A stretch of 64,000 bases of DNA, taken from NCBI GenBank assembly GCA_021442155.1, contig CM038229.1:98061271-98125270 (forward strand), written 5' to 3'. This stretch comes from Cymbidium sinense. Taxonomy: Eukaryota > Streptophyta > Magnoliopsida > Asparagales > Orchidaceae. The notes under the pieces are model-generated. The model was given only the letters and a program-made list of their open reading frames with translations. It made no database searches and had not been told where the DNA came from. Position 1 is the stretch's first letter. Every line of letters begins with the position of its first letter. The position numbers were made by a program, and so were the translations under genes. Shown piece after piece: positions 62,380-64,000 of this stretch.

Positions 62380-64000
62380 CATGGTTGAGACTAGAGGTTC
62401 TCTTCTTAGGGACCAACAGGCCATGAAAGGTAATGAGGGTGATCAAGGAGACACCAAAAAATCAACCCATCACCTCTAGCATCAGTTAAGGTAGAAAGAT
62501 GAAACGATTGATAGGATGACACAACTTGGGACTTGTTGGCGGTGTCGTGCTTTAGAAGCAAGCCTTTCCAGTTCATCCACGGTCAGTCGGTCGGCTGAGT
62601 GCATGTCTAGATCCAGTTAAGATTCTACCTCCCATTGAGCAAGGTGAGTACTAGTCAGTATAGGAAGGTAGTGGAAAGTACCTCCATAGAGGAAAAGATC
62701 TAAAACCATGGTTGAGCGGCGGTGAAGGAAGCCTTGGCTCAAGCGTGGGGAGGATCATCGTCTCTCAAGGGTAGACCCTACCCGGAGAATTTGATGCCAT
62801 CCAGTGCCTCCTTCCTTCAAGAGCTTTGATGGCGGTGAGAATCGAGGTAGAATATAGCTCACTTGAGTCGGTTGTTACAAGGTGGCAGGGGCGCTTTACT
62901 CTTTAGACTCTTTATGCTAGCTAGCGGGTATTGCCTTTGATTGATATCTTTGAACTACCCAATAGTTGATTAGGATATTCTTGAGTTAGAGCAACTCTTC
63001 ATCAAGAGATTTCTTGGAGAACAAAGGGTTCTTGTAGGATCTCGTTGTAGCCCAACAACACTCGGTGAGTCACTTGTTGATTATAGTCTCAGATGGCATA
63101 ACAGTATGAAGTGTGAACCACAGATCTGAACAACATGCCATAGAGATTCTCTTGAAGAATATCTATGGCCCGTCCTTCATGCTTAAGGGCTTCACCATAA
63201 TGACATTTGAGAAGCTAATTAACAAGGAGGCTAGTCTACAAGGAGAGGCCAAGTTACCTTTTCTTGATTAGTTGCCAAAGTAGAAATCCCAAAAGGTATA
63301 TGAAAAGAAACACAGGCGAGCAATGCTTGACAAGGGAAGTAGCCGACTAGAGATTAGTTAGGTGACCACGACCTCAACAACCTCCACCTCCTTTACCACC
63401 AGAGGCGATATCCGGCCTCCACCTCAACCTCCATAGCCGCATAGCCGACCTCATACCACCACCCCGGTGGCATGCATATTTTGCCGGTAGCTATGGTCCA
63501 CCTACTCTATTAGATAAGTTAAACAAACCTTATTCTTTTAAGAGGGAAGTAATAAGAAAAATCTTTAAGAATCTCTTAAAGAAACTTGATTTTCTACTAG
63601 CTATGAGAGGAGGAAGTAGGCAAAAGTTTTGCCCCACCATATCTAGGCCACATTTTGGAGGATTACTTTACATTCAAGGATTGGCTTGAACACGACTTCA
63701 AGACCGGTGTTATCATTATCCCAAAGGAATACCTTGTGGAACAACCTTCTAGTTCCATTAGGGTAATCTTTGGGGATACTAGCGATCTACCAAAATCAAA
63801 GAAGGTTGGGATATCTCTTTGTCTAAAACCTCTAAGAAAATAATCCAGAAGATTAAGAAGCTTTTCTTTGGTGTGAGCTCAAACCTCCAACATCAAGAAA
63901 AGTTTGCAAGTTGCGGTGCCAACTCTAGGAAAGTGGGAGCTCAGTGGTAGCAATTGCATGTGCCCAGGATAGCCCTTTAGCGCGACCATGTTTAAACTCC
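62380..64000 (+). pseudogene. Gag relic of another Gypsy-type element, runs off the right edge
   Basis: On the plus strand, in several frames: LEQLFIKRFLGEQRV (about 62990-63035), ESLVDYSLRWHNSMKCE (about 63065-63117), a KASLQGEAKL-like segment (about 63220), a proline-rich tract (about 63375-63445), LDKLNKPYSFKREVIRKIF (about 63505-63565) and, in the frame 63655-63843, EDYFTFKDWLEHDFKTGVI, IPKEYLVEQPSS and SKKVGISL. The first blocks fit a Retrotrans_gag-type capsid domain; the last resemble sequence after the zinc-knuckle region in plant gag-pol proteins. Orientation is opposite to element B, so it is a separate insertion. No LTR for it lies within the window. Confidence 0.6.

Overview
The window looks like a stretch of seed-plant nuclear DNA, most likely from an angiosperm. 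It is AT-rich, full of (AT)n and (GA)n microsatellites, and built mostly from decayed Ty3/Gypsy LTR retrotransposons whose reverse transcriptase, RNase H and integrase remnants read like the plant Tat lineage. I see no intact host protein-coding gene, no tRNA or rRNA gene, and no CRISPR array. All open frames are short. The recognisable protein segments are frameshifted or stop-interrupted retroelement relics, so they are annotated as pseudogenes. The species cannot be told from this sequence.

Layout, left: two diverged direct copies of a GGTCAA-rich, LTR-like repeat (K, about 920-4014 and 4060-6738). Next comes element A on the minus strand, with LTR fragments at 6739-7268 and about 10990-15246, an integrase tail at about 9000-9480 and a 1.7-kb 3' UTR. 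A plus-strand RTE-like LINE 3' end follows (about 15265-16425). Element E1 (17438-22762, minus) has lost gag-pol but keeps both LTRs and two satellite-like arrays. An inverted R-U5 LTR piece abuts it (22770-23215).

Layout, middle: about 6 kb of AT-rich sequence without recognisable genes leads to element E2 (29732-39575, plus). E2 is the most complete copy: 5' LTR, gag, protease, RT, RNase H, integrase, satellite-like array, a probable antisense ORF relic, a second array and the 3' LTR. Element M2 (40698-46619, minus) has LTRs, a primer-binding site, gag, protease and the start of RT, which is cut off directly against its satellite array.

Layout, right: a solo-like copy of the long LTR (L family, about 46729-50350) lies in the opposite orientation to element A. 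After 2.3 kb of AT-rich DNA comes element B (52688 to about 61850, minus), with a 3.5-kb 3' LTR, 3' UTR and pol relics. A plus-strand gag relic of another element runs off the right edge (about 62380-64000).

The most interesting signal is the shared architecture of E1, E2 and M2. All three carry homologous 75-80 bp tandem arrays between the pol end and the 3' LTR. Two of them keep a TATA box and leader pointing antisense into these arrays, and E2 retains an antisense ORF relic between its arrays. This is consistent with an antisense transcription unit bracketed by satellite-like DNA inside Tat-type elements. Elements of this lineage are known to have tandem-repeat-rich 3' UTRs and antisense ORFs; whether this exact layout is new needs a database search.
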